Notes: generated by a model not told the origin, from the sequence alone. DNA of 64,000 bases from Priestia abyssalis (GCF_002019595.1 NZ_KV917369.1:4294624-4358623), one strand, 5' to 3'. Shown: positions 19,133 through 29,346, counted from the stretch's first letter. Numbers and translations are program-made.

Positions 19133-19585
19133 CTATTTGCCAATTTCCAATGCTTTCATAAGCATCCCCTTTGTCGCGTTCAGTACGGTGACATTCGCTT
19201 CGTATGAACGAGTAGAGCTGATTAAATCGACCATCTCCTTTAAAGGATCGACATTGGGCATTTTTACATACCCTTGATCATCTGCATCTGGATGCTCCGG
19301 GTTATATACAAGTTTAAATGGCGTCTCGTCCTCCACGACTTTTGTGACTTTTACTCCATTCCCCACGGCGTGAGAATCCTTGCTTAAGGCATGGCTAAGA
19401 GAACTCGAAAACGATTCATTTGGCTGAGCCACCACCATTTTACGGCGATAGGGTTCCCATTGCCCGTTTACCAGCTTTCCTCTCGTCGTATCGACATTGG
19501 CCATATTTGAAGAAACAATATCCATTCTTAATCGCTGTGCAGTTAAAGCAGAGGAAGTAATATTCATACTATGAAAAATGGACAT
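19133..19585 (-). CDS. flgC: FlgC, proximal rod protein
   Basis: This 150-residue rod protein begins MSIFHSMNITSSALTAQRLRMDIVSSNMANVDTT and ends with the paired coil LISSTRSYEANVTVLNATKGMLMKALEIGK. It contains the FlgC block YVKMPNVDPLKEMVDLISS. It builds the proximal rod with FlgB, the gene two bases upstream. Confidence 0.97.
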   Translation of the reverse strand: MSIFHSMNITSSALTAQRLRMDIVSSNMANVDTTRGKLVNGQWEPYRRKMVVAQPNESFSSSLSHALSKDSHAVGNGVKVTKVVEDETPFKLVYNPEHPDADDQGYVKMPNVDPLKEMVDLISSTRSYEANVTVLNATKGMLMKALEIGK

Positions 19586-19587
19586 CT

Positions 19588-19980
19588 TTATCTTCCTCCT
19601 TGGATGACTGTTTTTAATGAGTTAAATTTACCGCCTAAACGTTCTGTCAATGCTTGATAGTAAATTTGATTTTGAGCTAATTCGGACATTTCCCTATCCA
19701 TATCAACACTATTCCCATTATGCTGATAAGATTGTTTTTTTTGATTGATAATCAAACCAGAAGAAGATGACGACTTAAATTCGTAATGCCTGAAATCCGT
19801 TCGATTCGCTTCAAATGTATGCTGTACAGCTTCCTGAAATACATTTTTGAACGATACATCTTTGGCTTTATAGTTTGGTGTATCAACATTCGCAATATTT
19901 TGGGAAATAGCCTTTTGCTTTAAGGATGCATAGTTTAATCCTTGTTCCAATGTGTGGAATGTATCGGAAAAAATCTTCAA
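19588..19980 (-). CDS. flgB: FlgB, proximal rod protein, first gene of the fla/che operon (TTG start)
   Basis: A 130-residue protein with the rod signature LKQKAISQNIANVDTPNYKAKDVSFKNVFQEA and the C-terminal MDREMSELAQNQIYYQALTERLGGKF. The start is TTG at 19980, with GGGGAG six bases upstream; no better ATG is in frame. As first gene of the ~20-kb operon, its inefficient start codon may matter for rod stoichiometry (inference). Confidence 0.96.
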   Translation of the reverse strand: MKIFSDTFHTLEQGLNYASLKQKAISQNIANVDTPNYKAKDVSFKNVFQEAVQHTFEANRTDFRHYEFKSSSSSGLIINQKKQSYQHNGNSVDMDREMSELAQNQIYYQALTERLGGKFNSLKTVIQGGR

Positions 19981-20019
19981 TTAAATCTCCCCATTAATAT
20001 CCATTTTTGGTATATTTTT

Positions 20020-20040
20020 GACAAATTTCGACTTTTTGTC
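20020..20040. promoter_or_regulatory. Small inverted repeat downstream of the flgB sigma-A promoter
   Basis: GACAAA at 20020-20025 and TTTGTC at 20035-20040 are mirror arms around a 9-base centre, just downstream of the predicted transcription start. Overlapping it on the minus strand, AATTTGTCAAAAATA matches the CodY consensus AATTTTCWGAAAATT at about 10 of 15 positions. CodY represses fla/che in B. subtilis, so this could be a weak CodY site, but the match is modest. Confidence 0.3.
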
Positions 20041-20050
20041 ATTACCTCAT

Positions 20051-20079
20051 ATTGTAAAGAAAATAGATGGAATTGTCCA
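20051..20079 (-). promoter_or_regulatory. Sigma-A-type promoter of the fla/che operon
   Basis: On the minus strand TGGACA (20079-20074), a 17-base spacer and TACAAT (20056-20051) each match the consensus hexamers at five of six positions. The start of flgB lies about 70 bases downstream. This is the best vegetative promoter in the codY-flgB gap and corresponds to the main fla/che promoter known in B. subtilis. Confidence 0.75.
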
Positions 20080-20234
20080 TGCGTTTTCATCTTTTTTTAC
20101 AATATGATTACAAATCACAGGACTAATTTTACAAGCTTTTTTTAGGAATAGTCCTTTTTCCTTATTGAACAAATCCCCATTTTTTTTATTATAATCCCAT
20201 CATTATAATCAAATTCTTTTAAGGTGACCGTGAT

Positions 20235-20261
20235 ATATCGCACAGTGTCTATCATTGTTTG
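20235..20261 (-). promoter_or_regulatory. Possible sigma-D promoter upstream of the fla/che operon
   Basis: On the minus strand CAAA (20261-20258), 15 bases and TGCGATAT (20242-20235) resemble the sigma-D consensus TAAA-N15-GCCGATAT; the CGATAT part is exact. In B. subtilis a weak sigma-D promoter sits upstream of the sigma-A promoter of this operon, and the order here is the same. The two mismatches leave it tentative. Confidence 0.5.
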
Positions 20262-20304
20262 ACAAGAAATAAAACTTTTTTTATTTTAAAACGATTAAAG
20301 AAAA

Positions 20305-20377
20305 TTGTCGAAAGGCACTTGGGCATTAGACACCTCAAAAAGAGCATAAAAGCACATCGCTGTATACTTTCCGTCAA
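20305..20377. other. Region between codY terminator and fla/che promoters with partial secondary structure
   Basis: This stretch holds no convincing gene. On the minus strand TTGACGGAAAG (20377-20367) can pair with CTTTCGACAA (20314-20305) with one mismatch and one bulge, enclosing about 50 bases. A 31-codon frame from an ATG inside it lacks a usable ribosome site. It could be an RNA leader, a regulator-binding region or a gene remnant; nothing decides between these. Confidence 0.25.
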
Positions 20378-20431
20378 GAAAAAGCACCATTTGGAGGAAC
20401 TTTTTCTCCTTCTCTTTCAGCTTTCTCTAAA

Positions 20432-20459
20432 TTTATACAAAATTACTATTTTGTATAAA
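20432..20459. repeat. Perfect 12-bp inverted repeat in the codY-flgB gap
   Basis: TTTATACAAAAT at 20432-20443 and ATTTTGTATAAA at 20448-20459 are exact complements around a 4-base centre. AT-rich and without a T tract beyond either arm, it looks more like a protein-binding site than a terminator. It lies about 350 bases upstream of the fla/che sigma-A promoter. Confidence 0.6.
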
Positions 20460-20506
20460 ACAAGTAAAAAGCGCTGAAAATTAACAGCCTCGTTGAACTA
20501 ATATGA

Positions 20507-20563
20507 GTAAAAAAAAGGTAATTCTCATCAGCTGCTCAAGCTGTGAGAATTACCTTTTTTACT
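20507..20563 (-). terminator. Rho-independent terminator after codY
   Basis: On the minus strand GGTAATTCTCA (20554-20544) pairs with TGAGAATTACC (20527-20517), with a nested CAGCT/AGCTG loop, followed by eight T. It begins a few bases after the codY stop and separates codY from the flagellar operon. The flanking A/T tracts also allow function in the other direction. Confidence 0.85.
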
Positions 20564-20568
20564 ATTAG

Positions 20569-21348
20569 TTAATTAGATTTTAATTTGGCAAGCTCAACCA
20601 AAAATTTATCATTTAATACTTTAATATACGTACCTTTCATTCCTAAAGAACGCGATTCGATAACACCAGCACTCTCAAGCTTACGAAGAGCATTTACGAT
20701 AACAGAACGGGTAATACCCACACGATCAGCAATTTTACTTGCTACAAGCAATCCTTCATTGCCGTTCAACTCTTCAAAAATATGTTCAATTGCTTCTAAT
20801 TCACTATAGGAAAGGGAGCTAATCGCCATTTGCACAACAGCTTTGCTGCGTGCTTCTACTTCAATTTCTTCAGCCTTTTCTCTCAAAATTTCCATACCTA
20901 CAACCGTTGCGCCATACTCCGCTAAAATTAAATCATCGTCTTCAAACGTTTGGTCAAGACGAGCTAAGATTAATGTACCAAGACGTTCACCGCCCCCGAT
21001 AATTGGGACGATTGTCGTTAATCCAGACTGGAATAACTCCTTATTCTCAACAGGAAATGCCGTATATTCACTTTCCACATTCAAGTTGGAAGACGTTTCA
21101 TTAATGTTGAATAAGTTTTGTGTATATTCTTCCGGGAATTGACGATCTTCCAACATTTTTTTCATACGCTCATTTTCAATTTGCTGTTTGATCGCAACGC
21201 CTAACAATTTTCCGCGACGACTTACCACAAATACGTTAGATTCAATGACTTCACGTAAAGTTTCAGCCATTTCTTTAAAGTTTACCGGTTTTCCCGCAGC
21301 TCTTTGCAGCATCGCATTAATTTTTCTTGTTTTAGATAATAAATCCAT
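20569..21348 (-). CDS. codY: CodY, GTP- and branched-chain amino acid-sensing global repressor
   Basis: The ATG at 21348 gives 259 residues, the exact family length, and has AGGAGG seven bases upstream; the frame can be extended 11 codons but without reason. The N-terminal GAF domain ([30 protein letters not shown]...) binds isoleucine/valine. The C-terminal winged helix contains [39 protein letters not shown]. CodY represses nutrient-limitation genes, including motility genes in B. subtilis. It follows hslU in the usual xerC-hslV-hslU-codY cluster. Confidence 0.98.
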   Translation of the reverse strand: MDLLSKTRKINAMLQRAAGKPVNFKEMAETLREVIESNVFVVSRRGKLLGVAIKQQIENERMKKMLEDRQFPEEYTQNLFNINETSSNLNVESEYTAFPVENKELFQSGLTTIVPIIGGGERLGTLILARLDQTFEDDDLILAEYGATVVGMEILREKAEEIEVEARSKAVVQMAISSLSYSELEAIEHIFEELNGNEGLLVASKIADRVGITRSVIVNALRKLESAGVIESRSLGMKGTYIKVLNDKFLVELAKLKSN

Positions 21349-21488
21349 CTTTGTTCCTCCTGAAATTCTTCCATTATTCATTGTATCCCGCTCCAGCAGG
21401 CAATAAAAGCCTCCCTGTTTTATAAAGAGATTAATTGCCTCAAAGAGCCTGATTAGTTCAACTATGTATCACGAATGTAAGTTGAACG

Positions 21489-22889
21489 CTATAAAATAAA
21501 TTGACTCAAGTCTTTATTTTTTACTATTGTTCCAAGCTTTTCTTCTACATATTGCGGAGTGATGACGATTTTCTCCAATGTGACCTCAGGCGCTTCAAAT
21601 GATAAATCTTCTAACAGACGCTCCATGATTGTATGCAAACGTCGCGCACCAATATTATCCGTATCTTGGTTCACTTGATAAGCCACTTCGGCAATCTTAC
21701 GTATAGCATCGTCAGAAAATTCAATTTGTATACCTTCTGTTTCCAATAATGCCTGATATTGCTTAAGAAGAGCGTTATCAGGTTCAATTAAAATACGAAT
21801 AAAATCTTCTACAGTTAATTTCGTTAATTCTACCCGAATTGGGAAACGACCTTGCAACTCAGGAATAAGATCGGACGGCTTAGATAAATGGAAAGCTCCC
21901 GCTGCCACAAACAACACGTGATCGGTTTTTACCGAGCCATATTTCGTTACAATGGTAGATCCCTCTACAATTGGTAAAATATCACGCTGCACACCTTCAC
22001 GTGATACATCTGCCGACGAAGATTGTGTATTTTTTCGTGCAATTTTGTCGATTTCATCAATGAAGATCATACCGTACTGCTCAGCTCGATACACTGCTTC
22101 TTGCGTTACTTCATCCATATCAATTAGCTTCTGAGCTTCTTCATTCGTTAAAATTTTGCGCGCTTCTCTCACAGTCACTTTTCTCTTTTTTTGTTTCTTT
22201 GGCATGAAGCTGCCTAAAGCATCTTGAATGTTCATGCCCATTTGTTCCATACCCGAACCTTGCAGCATATCAAACATAGAAGGCTGCTGTTCCTCTACTT
22301 CAATCGTAACGTAATGATCTTCTAATTCTCCCAGTGCCAGCTGATGAGCCATTTGTCTCCTTTTCATTTCAACATTGGCTTCTTCACTTGTAGATTCTTG
22401 TGTTTGTTGGGTCGTTTGATTTTGTCCAAATAACATTTCAAACGGATTTTTAAAATTTTGCTGTTTTCGGCTAGATGGAACAAGCAGTTCAACAATACGC
22501 TTATTTGCATTGTCTTCCGCCTTGTCTCGCACAGAATGCATCCTCTCTTCTTTTACGAGGCGGACTGATGTTTCAACTAAATCCCGAATCATTGATTCAA
22601 CATCTCTTCCTACGTATCCGACTTCCGTAAACTTCGTCGCTTCTACTTTAATGAAAGGAGCGCCGACTAGTTTAGCAAGGCGGCGGGCAATTTCCGTTTT
22701 TCCTACCCCTGTAGGACCAATCATCAAGATATTTTTCGGAACGACCTCATCTCTTAAGTTCTCAGCAAGCAAGCTTCGGCGATAACGATTACGAAGCGCA
22801 ACCGCAACCGCTTTTTTCGCTTTTGTTTGGCCAACAATGTACTGATCTAACTTTTCAACAATTTGTCGTGGAGTCAAGTTCGTTTTCAC
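21489..22889 (-). CDS. hslU: HslU/ClpY, ATPase of the HslVU protease
   Basis: A 466-residue AAA+ unfoldase with Walker [23 protein letters not shown] (about residue 55), Walker [11 protein letters not shown] and sensor 2 [22 protein letters not shown]. The I-domain is rich in Gln/Met (residues ~140-220). It feeds substrates to HslV, the next gene upstream. The C-terminus SQFIL fits the peptide that inserts into HslV. Confidence 0.98.
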   Translation of the reverse strand: MKTNLTPRQIVEKLDQYIVGQTKAKKAVAVALRNRYRRSLLAENLRDEVVPKNILMIGPTGVGKTEIARRLAKLVGAPFIKVEATKFTEVGYVGRDVESMIRDLVETSVRLVKEERMHSVRDKAEDNANKRIVELLVPSSRKQQNFKNPFEMLFGQNQTTQQTQESTSEEANVEMKRRQMAHQLALGELEDHYVTIEVEEQQPSMFDMLQGSGMEQMGMNIQDALGSFMPKKQKKRKVTVREARKILTNEEAQKLIDMDEVTQEAVYRAEQYGMIFIDEIDKIARKNTQSSSADVSREGVQRDILPIVEGSTIVTKYGSVKTDHVLFVAAGAFHLSKPSDLIPELQGRFPIRVELTKLTVEDFIRILIEPDNALLKQYQALLETEGIQIEFSDDAIRKIAEVAYQVNQDTDNIGARRLHTIMERLLEDLSFEAPEVTLEKIVITPQYVEEKLGTIVKNKDLSQFIL

Positions 22890-22905
22890 AGCAAATCCTC
22901 CCCCC

Positions 22906-23448
22906 TTACAATTCCTCTACAATAATGTGTTCGTTTGTGTACACACAAATTTGGCTTGCAATTTCCAATGCCGCCTTTGCGATATCTTTCGCTGATAAAT
23001 GGTCAGCCGCATATTGCTTTAAAGCCCGCCCTGCGGACAAAGCATAGTGGCCTCCCGATCCGATTGCTAAAATACCGTCATCCGGTTCGATTACTTCTCC
23101 TGTTCCTGATACGAGCAATAAATGCTCTTCATTCATCACGATAAGCATCGCTTCCAGTTTTCGAAGGACTTTGTCACTCCGCCATTCTTTAGCTAACTCT
23201 ACAGCAGCACGTTGCAAATTCCCATTATATTCTTCGAGTTTACCTTCAAACATTTCAAATAAGGTAAAGGCATCCGCTACAGATCCTGCAAATCCCGCTA
23301 ACACTTTTCCTTGAAAAAGACGACGTACTTTTTTCGCTGTATGTTTCATCACTACAGCGTTTCCAAACGTTACCTGTCCATCCCCGGACATAGCGCACTT
23401 CCCATTATGCTGAATGGCAAATATCGTTGTCGCATGAAAAGTTGACAT
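22906..23448 (-). CDS. hslV: HslV/ClpQ, proteasome-like peptidase
   Basis: This 180-residue N-terminal nucleophile hydrolase begins [65 protein letters not shown]. In most bacteria HslV starts at the TT dipeptide after processing; Bacillus forms keep a few extra residues and were shown to use an N-terminal serine. Here S2 is present and the TT pair follows at residues 7-8. It pairs with HslU. Confidence 0.97.
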   Translation of the reverse strand: MSTFHATTIFAIQHNGKCAMSGDGQVTFGNAVVMKHTAKKVRRLFQGKVLAGFAGSVADAFTLFEMFEGKLEEYNGNLQRAAVELAKEWRSDKVLRKLEAMLIVMNEEHLLLVSGTGEVIEPDDGILAIGSGGHYALSAGRALKQYAADHLSAKDIAKAALEIASQICVYTNEHIIVEEL

Positions 23449-23465
23449 AAAACTCCTCCTTCACT

Positions 23466-24380
23466 TTAGGCACGTGGATGATGATTCATGTAAATAGTGC
23501 GCAATCGGTCCTTTGTAACATGAGTATAGATTTGAGTGGTAGACAAATGCTCATGCCCCAGCAGCTCCTGTACCGTTCTCAAATCAGCCCCCTCGTTTAA
23601 CAAGTGCGTTGCAAATGTATGTCTTAACGTGTGCGGGCTCATTTGAATTGTCTCCGATGCTTTTTTGACTAAACGATCGATAACAAGCCGAATTCCCCGT
23701 GTCGTTAAAGGACCTCCTCGATGATTGAGGAAGAGCGCTTTTGTACTTGAATCAGAAGATGCTTTTTGCAGCAATTCCTTACGCCCTTCTTCTATATATG
23801 TCTCGAGAGCTTTTTGGGCATAGGTACCGAATGGGACATAGCGTTGTTTATTGCCTTTCCCATAAATAAGTATGGCCTGTAAAGAAAAGTCAATATCTGG
23901 CAAGTGAATCTTTGCACATTCGCTGACACGTATTCCTGTTGCATATAATAACTCTAAAATAGCTTGGTCACGCTGTCCAAGCGATGTGGATAAATCTGCC
24001 GCTTCAAATAGTCTCTCCATCTCTTCCTTATAAAGAAAGTTCGGGTTCTTATGTTCTTTTTTTGGTGAAGAAACCAGGGCGAAAGGATTTTCCTTCACCA
24101 GCTTTTCACGCAGTAAAAAACGGTAAAAGCTCCTTAGTGAAGAAATTTTTCTTGCAATCGATCGCTTCGAGTAGTTCATACTATAAAGCTTCGTTAAAAA
24201 GAGACGAACATCCGAGTATGTAACATCTTGTATGCCTTCAATGCTTTCTTCTTTTAAGAATTCTACGAACAGATTTATATCTTGTTCATAACACACAATT
24301 GTATATTTTGAATAATTTTTTTCTATTTGTAAATATTCTAGAAAGGAATTTAAAAAAGTTTTAACATTTTTAATTGTCAT
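23466..24380 (-). CDS. xerC: XerC/CodV, tyrosine recombinase for chromosome dimer resolution
   Basis: From the ATG at 24380 the protein has 304 residues, equal to B. subtilis CodV; an alternative start ten codons upstream adds an unconserved leader. The N-terminal SAM-like core-binding domain is followed by the catalytic domain with R (ATGIRVSECAK), HxxR (SPHTLRHTFATHLLNEGA), H (LGHEHLSTTQIYTHV) and the tyrosine in IYTHV. It acts with XerD/RipX at dif. AGGTG lies very close to this ATG, so the exact start stays open. Confidence 0.95.
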   Translation of the reverse strand: MTIKNVKTFLNSFLEYLQIEKNYSKYTIVCYEQDINLFVEFLKEESIEGIQDVTYSDVRLFLTKLYSMNYSKRSIARKISSLRSFYRFLLREKLVKENPFALVSSPKKEHKNPNFLYKEEMERLFEAADLSTSLGQRDQAILELLYATGIRVSECAKIHLPDIDFSLQAILIYGKGNKQRYVPFGTYAQKALETYIEEGRKELLQKASSDSSTKALFLNHRGGPLTTRGIRLVIDRLVKKASETIQMSPHTLRHTFATHLLNEGADLRTVQELLGHEHLSTTQIYTHVTKDRLRTIYMNHHPRA

Positions 24381-24439
24381 CACCTCACAAAGGCTACTAA
24401 ATATTATCACAATTCAGTAGCCCATGCAAATGATTTCTC

Positions 24440-25744
24440 TTATTTTTTTATAAAATTCTGAATTGTCTGTAATGCCCGTTCAGCATACTTTGCATAACGT
24501 TCCTGTTTGTTTTTAATACGAACATCCAGTTCTTTGAAAATCCCGAAATTTGCGTTCATCGGCTGGAAATTATCCGGATTAGCGTTCGTAATATAGTGAG
24601 CCATGCTTCCTATAGCCGTTTCTTGCGGAAGAACGACTAATTCCTCTCCTCGTACAAGACGAGCTGCATTCATTCCGGCCATTAATCCGCTGGCCGCCGA
24701 CTCTACATATCCTTCCACCCCTGTCATTTGTCCGGCAAAGAATAAATTGTCGCGTTCACGGTACTGATACGTTGGCTTCAGTAAACGGGGCGAATTAATA
24801 AATGTATTACGGTGCATCACACCATAGCGGACAATTTCCGCATTCTCCAATCCCGGTATTAAGCGGATGACTTCTTTTTGTGGTCCCCACTTCAAGTGAG
24901 TTTGAAAACCAACGATATTATAAAGAGTGCCTGCTGCATCATCTTGGCGAAGCTGCACAACCGCAAAAGGACGTTTTCCTGTTTTTGGATCCTCTAATCC
25001 GACTGGTTTCATCGGTCCAAATAACATGGTCTTCTTCCCTCGACTCGCCATTACTTCAATCGGCATACATCCTTCGAAATAGATTTCCTTTTCAAATTCT
25101 TTTAAAGGAACGGTTTCCGCTGCGATGAGGGCTTCATAGAAGCGATCAAATTCCTCTTCTGTCATCGGGCAATTCAAGTAGGCTGCTTCCCCTTTATCAT
25201 AGCGGGACTTTAAATATACCTTATCCATATCAATGCTTTCTTTTTCAAGAATAGGCGCTGCTGCATCGTAAAAATATAAATAGTCTTCTCCGGTTAAGCC
25301 TCTCAACTGCTCTGACAACGCTTTTGAAGTCAATGGACCTGTTGCAATAACAGTTGGCCCTTCTGGAATTTCCGTTATTTCTTCATTAAAAACCGTTACA
25401 TTTGGATGATTTTTAACCGATTCCGTCACTCGAGCTGCAAATTCATGACGGTCAACCGCAAGAGCTCCTCCGGCCGGAACCGCACACTCGTCAGCCGAAC
25501 GAATGATGACGGAATCCAGTTGGCGCATCTCTTCTTTCAACACGCCTACCGCATTTGTTAATGTATTCGCACGCAGCGAGTTACTGCATACAAGTTCGGC
25601 GAATTTGTCTGTATGATGCGCAGGTGTTTGCTTAACAGGTCTCATTTCATATAAATGCACCTTAATACCGCGCTTCGCGATTTGCCAAGCCGCTTCACTT
25701 CCTGCAAGACCTGCTCCAATGACATTGACTACTTGTTCACTCAT
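24440..25744 (-). CDS. trmFO: TrmFO, folate-dependent tRNA (uracil-54-C5) methyltransferase
   Basis: This 434-residue flavoprotein (formerly Gid) begins with the dinucleotide-binding motif [20 protein letters not shown]. Two conserved cysteine stretches, [11 protein letters not shown] and [14 protein letters not shown], belong to the catalytic site. It forms ribothymidine at position 54 in tRNA using methylenetetrahydrofolate. The C-terminal part contains [28 protein letters not shown]. It lies between topA and xerC as in B. subtilis. Confidence 0.98.
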   Translation of the reverse strand: MSEQVVNVIGAGLAGSEAAWQIAKRGIKVHLYEMRPVKQTPAHHTDKFAELVCSNSLRANTLTNAVGVLKEEMRQLDSVIIRSADECAVPAGGALAVDRHEFAARVTESVKNHPNVTVFNEEITEIPEGPTVIATGPLTSKALSEQLRGLTGEDYLYFYDAAAPILEKESIDMDKVYLKSRYDKGEAAYLNCPMTEEEFDRFYEALIAAETVPLKEFEKEIYFEGCMPIEVMASRGKKTMLFGPMKPVGLEDPKTGKRPFAVVQLRQDDAAGTLYNIVGFQTHLKWGPQKEVIRLIPGLENAEIVRYGVMHRNTFINSPRLLKPTYQYRERDNLFFAGQMTGVEGYVESAASGLMAGMNAARLVRGEELVVLPQETAIGSMAHYITNANPDNFQPMNANFGIFKELDVRIKNKQERYAKYAERALQTIQNFIKK

Positions 25745-25870
25745 TTAAAATCCTCCAACTTTTTATCTCTTTGTATATATGAATCCATGTTAATTTCTTA
25801 CCATCATCACTTTTTATACTGTTCATGATTTTTTGTTCTTACATCTTGAATAGCTCACAAAGTTTTTTTC

Positions 25871-25957
25871 ATAAGCGATCGGGAAGAACCCGCAAGGGAG
25901 CTTTCTGATCGCTTATATATAATGGCATATAAAGAGGTGAGCAAATATGTGCTCACC
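25871..25957 (-). terminator. Tandem hairpins after topA
   Basis: On the minus strand GGTGAGCA (25957-25950) pairs with TGCTCACC (25943-25936) and is followed by TCTTTAT; it begins eight bases after the topA stop. A second, 10-bp perfect stem ATAAGCGATC/GATCGCTTAT (25871-25880 and 25907-25916) follows. The T tracts are weak, so read-through into trmFO is likely. The rest of the 220-bp gap shows nothing clear. Confidence 0.55.
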
Positions 25958-25964
25958 GCGTATC

Positions 25965-28040
25965 CTAACCTTGAGTTTCTTCTTTATAATCACAGTTTGT
26001 ACAAACAACTTGCATCCCATTCTTCTGCTTTTTCTCGACAAGTAACTGCTCACATTTCGGACACTTTCTCGCAATCGGTTTATCCCAAGAAACGAAATCA
26101 CATTCAGGAAAACGGTCACAGCCGTAAAACGTGCGTTTCTTTTTCGATTTACGCTCTACGATGTTTCCTTCGTTACACTTTGGACAATCTACGCCAATTT
26201 GCTTGACAATCGGTTTTGTATTTCGGCATTCCGGGAAATTTGAACACGCCATGAATTTTCCGTATCGCCCCATTTTATAAACCATTTCCGATCCGCAAAT
26301 TTCGCAGTCTTCTCCGGCAGGTTCATCTTTGATTTCAACTTCTTTCATTTCAGCTTCCGCTTTTTTAAGGTTTACTTCGAACCCTTTATAGAATTCATCG
26401 ATAACCTTCACCCATTGTACTGCACCATCTTCAACATTATCAAGACTTGTTTCCATTTTCGCAGTGAATTCTACATCAATGATTTCAGGGAAAAACTCTA
26501 AAATGAGCTCCAGTACAATTTCCCCCAGTTCTGTCGGAATAAAGCGCTTGTTTTCCAATGCCACATACCCTCGTTTTTGGATCGTATCCAAAGTAGGTGC
26601 ATATGTAGAAGGCCGACCTATGCCCAATTCCTCAAGCGTTTTTACTAATCTTGCTTCCGTATATCTTGGCGGAGGCTGTGTAAAATGCTGTTTTGGTTCT
26701 ACATCCTTGGAGTAAGCGGTTTCTCCCTTTTGCATCTCTGGAAGCATATTTTCCTTTTCTTCTACTTGGTCATCGCTTCCCTCTACGTACACCTTCATAA
26801 AACCCGGAAATTTTATCTTCGATCCATTAGCACGGAATACCACACCTGAATTCTCCAAATCAACAGCCATTGTATCCATGATGGCCGGAGCCATTTGACT
26901 TGCTAAAAAGCGCTCCCAAATCAATTTATACAAGCGATATTGATCTCGAGATAAAAACTCTTTGATTTCAGTCGGTTTACGCTGTGTAGACGTTGGTCGA
27001 ATTGCTTCATGGGCATCTTGAGCTTTCGCGTTTTTCTTTTCTTTCCGCTTTTCCTGATTTGCATATTCCTCACCAAACGATTGGAGGACATAGTCGCGAG
27101 CTTCGGCTTGCGCTGTTTCAGAAATACGTGTTGAATCTGTTCTCATGTATGTAATTAAACCAACGGTTCCTTCTTTGCCAAGGTCAATTCCCTCATATAG
27201 CTGCTGGGCAATCATCATGGTCTTTTTTGCACGGAAATTTAACTTTCTTGCCGCTTCCTGCTGTAAAGAAGAGGTTGTAAACGGCAAGGCCGGATTTCGT
27301 TTTCGTTCCTTTTTGCTTACTGCCTTAATTTCAAATTCATTGCCAGCCAAGTTCGCTAAAACAGCATTCACATCTTCTTCTTTGGAAAGCTCTACTTTTT
27401 GACCATTGTACTCTATCAGACTAGCTTCAAACTGCTCCTTGTCTTTTTGGAACGTCGCGTTCACTGTCCAATACTCTTCAGGTTCAAATGAGTTGATTTC
27501 GTTTTCACGTTCAATGATCATACGAACCGCGACAGATTGAACGCGCCCTGCACTCAAACCTTTTTTAACCTTTTTCCACAGAAGCGGGCTAATGTTGTAT
27601 CCTACAAGGCGGTCTAAAATGCGGCGGGCTTGCTGAGCATCCACCAAATCCATGTTAATAGCACGTGGATGTTTAAACGACTCTTTAATGGCATCTTTCG
27701 TAATTTCGTTAAAAACCACACGGCAATCAGATGTAATATCAATATCCAATACATGGGCAAGATGCCAGGCAATGGCTTCCCCTTCACGATCCGGGTCGGC
27801 TGCGAGATAAATTTTCTTTGCTTTTTTCGCAGCCGATTTTAATTCCTTTAAAACAGGACCTTTTCCCCGAATGGTAATATATTTTGGTTCGTAGTCATGT
27901 TCAACATCAATCCCCGTTTGACTTTTCGGCAAATCGCGAACATGTCCCATGGAGGCTTTAACTTTATATTTTTTTCCTAAATATCGCTCAATCGTTTTGG
28001 CCTTTGCTGGCGACTCTACTATTACTAGGTAGTCAGACAT
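25965..28040 (-). CDS. topA: DNA topoisomerase I
   Basis: From the ATG at 28040 (GAGGAGG seven bases upstream) the protein has 691 residues. The Toprim domain shows [17 protein letters not shown]; the active tyrosine lies in [14 protein letters not shown] (about residue 300). The C-terminus carries three four-cysteine zinc ribbons ([29 protein letters not shown]...C, CPKCEQL...CTNC). It relaxes negative supercoils. It heads the topA-trmFO-xerC-hslVU-codY row. Confidence 0.98.
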   Translation of the reverse strand: MSDYLVIVESPAKAKTIERYLGKKYKVKASMGHVRDLPKSQTGIDVEHDYEPKYITIRGKGPVLKELKSAAKKAKKIYLAADPDREGEAIAWHLAHVLDIDITSDCRVVFNEITKDAIKESFKHPRAINMDLVDAQQARRILDRLVGYNISPLLWKKVKKGLSAGRVQSVAVRMIIERENEINSFEPEEYWTVNATFQKDKEQFEASLIEYNGQKVELSKEEDVNAVLANLAGNEFEIKAVSKKERKRNPALPFTTSSLQQEAARKLNFRAKKTMMIAQQLYEGIDLGKEGTVGLITYMRTDSTRISETAQAEARDYVLQSFGEEYANQEKRKEKKNAKAQDAHEAIRPTSTQRKPTEIKEFLSRDQYRLYKLIWERFLASQMAPAIMDTMAVDLENSGVVFRANGSKIKFPGFMKVYVEGSDDQVEEKENMLPEMQKGETAYSKDVEPKQHFTQPPPRYTEARLVKTLEELGIGRPSTYAPTLDTIQKRGYVALENKRFIPTELGEIVLELILEFFPEIIDVEFTAKMETSLDNVEDGAVQWVKVIDEFYKGFEVNLKKAEAEMKEVEIKDEPAGEDCEICGSEMVYKMGRYGKFMACSNFPECRNTKPIVKQIGVDCPKCNEGNIVERKSKKKRTFYGCDRFPECDFVSWDKPIARKCPKCEQLLVEKKQKNGMQVVCTNCDYKEETQG

Positions 28041-28122
28041 CAATGCTCCTCCTCAAGAGGTAAAATAAAATCTTCATTATTATTAAATATTCCTCTACAA
28101 TTTGTCAAACAACAATTAATAT

Positions 28123-28166
28123 TTTTTGGTAAAAAGCCTCCAAAAGGGGGTTTTTTACCAAAAAAC
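28123..28166. terminator. Bidirectional-looking terminator between dprA and topA
   Basis: TTTTTTGGTAAAAAGCCTCC at the left arm pairs with GGGGGTTTTTTACCAAAAAA on the right, giving a G/C core with A/T flanks and T runs on both strands. It lies about 165 bases after the dprA stop and upstream of topA. The rest of the 289-bp gap holds no gene. Confidence 0.65.
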
Positions 28167-28329
28167 GGTTTCGCTGCTAGGGTGGATTTTTAAGCCCCTT
28201 ATACAGTAATTATCCATTTATTTCATCTTTTCTTCATTATAAAGTTAAAATCCTTTTTCTATACACTTTGTTTTACTACGTAGATTTGTATATTACCTTA
28301 TCATTAAATGAAATCATTAGGCAACCCAT

Positions 28330-29229
28330 TTAGTTACAGTCATGCTCCATGTGCACGTAAAGTTCGGATAAAATGTCTTCTGCCGTCAAGACGAGCTTAG
28401 CACCTTGTTGGATTAAGCGATTGGTACCGGTCGAACGCTCATCCAAAACTGGCCCAGGGATGGCGAATACCTCTCTCCCTTGCTGAAGAGCCTGTTCAGC
28501 AGTGATAAGAGAACCACTTCGTTCTTTTGCCTGTACAATGATCGTACCGCGCGTCAAGCCGCTTATAATACGGTTCCTCATCGGAAAAGCCCAACGGTTT
28601 GGCCTTTGGGGAGGAGGATATTCAGAAATTAATAAATGATGATTGCCAATTTCTGCAGCCAGCGCTTCGTTTTGCTTCGGATAAATATGATAAAATCCGC
28701 TCCCTAATACCGCAATGGTCTTCGTCTGTGACTCCAAAGCCAGTTTATGGGCGGCTGTATCGATTCCAAGAGCTAAACCGCTTACGACTACCCATCTTTC
28801 AGAAAGAAGCGGCTGTAGCACCTTTTCTAAGGACTTGTATCCGTATCGGGACGGATCTCTTGTTCCCACTACGCTGATTTTCTTTCCATATGTTAACAGA
28901 CCTACTTTTCCTTTCGCATAAAGCACCCATGGCGGATCATAAATGGTTTTTAGTAGAGGAGGATACTCATCGTCAAAATAAGAAATACAATGAACATGTT
29001 CTCTTTTATATTTATTTAGGATATCTTGAATGGGAATCGTTTGCAAATCCTTTTTGAATTCATTCAAATGATAAGTGGGAAGTTGGAGAATATGCTGAAG
29101 TTGGTCTGAGGATAAAGAATAGAGGTGTTGTAAAAGAGGATCTGATTGCAGAAGTCTCAGAATCGATTTCCACCCGACTCCCCTGCAATGCGTCAAATGA
29201 ATCAGTTTTGCTTTAAATTCATCATTCAT
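28330..29229 (-). CDS. dprA: DprA/Smf, DNA processing protein for transformation
   Basis: This 299-residue protein has an N-terminal SAM-like region and a Rossmann-like core with SVVGTRDPSRYGYKSLEKVL, SGLALGIDTAAHKLAL, VLGSGFYHIYPKQN and ISEYPP, all hallmarks of the family. It protects incoming single-stranded DNA and loads RecA during transformation. The C-terminal winged-helix domain of longer DprA proteins is absent, as in B. subtilis. Confidence 0.97.
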   Translation of the reverse strand: MNDEFKAKLIHLTHCRGVGWKSILRLLQSDPLLQHLYSLSSDQLQHILQLPTYHLNEFKKDLQTIPIQDILNKYKREHVHCISYFDDEYPPLLKTIYDPPWVLYAKGKVGLLTYGKKISVVGTRDPSRYGYKSLEKVLQPLLSERWVVVSGLALGIDTAAHKLALESQTKTIAVLGSGFYHIYPKQNEALAAEIGNHHLLISEYPPPQRPNRWAFPMRNRIISGLTRGTIIVQAKERSGSLITAEQALQQGREVFAIPGPVLDERSTGTNRLIQQGAKLVLTAEDILSELYVHMEHDCN

Positions 29230-29346
29230 AGAACGAATACCTCCTCATTTAGATAAGAACTTTCCTTAGAGAATACGTTGAATAGAAGCTTATCATAACA
29301 TCAGGACTATGATACTAATTGAAATAAGAAGGATTTATTGCATAGA

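Noticed and set aside
20298..20393. 31-codon minus-strand frame starting MVLFLDGKYTAMC
   Set aside because: GGAG lies 15 bases before the ATG, too far; no family recognised. Kept only as a structured region.
20259..20477. Plus-strand frame of 72 codons in the codY-flgB gap
   Set aside because: Lys-rich, no ribosome site, no similarity that I can recognise; it crosses the inverted repeat at 20432-20459.
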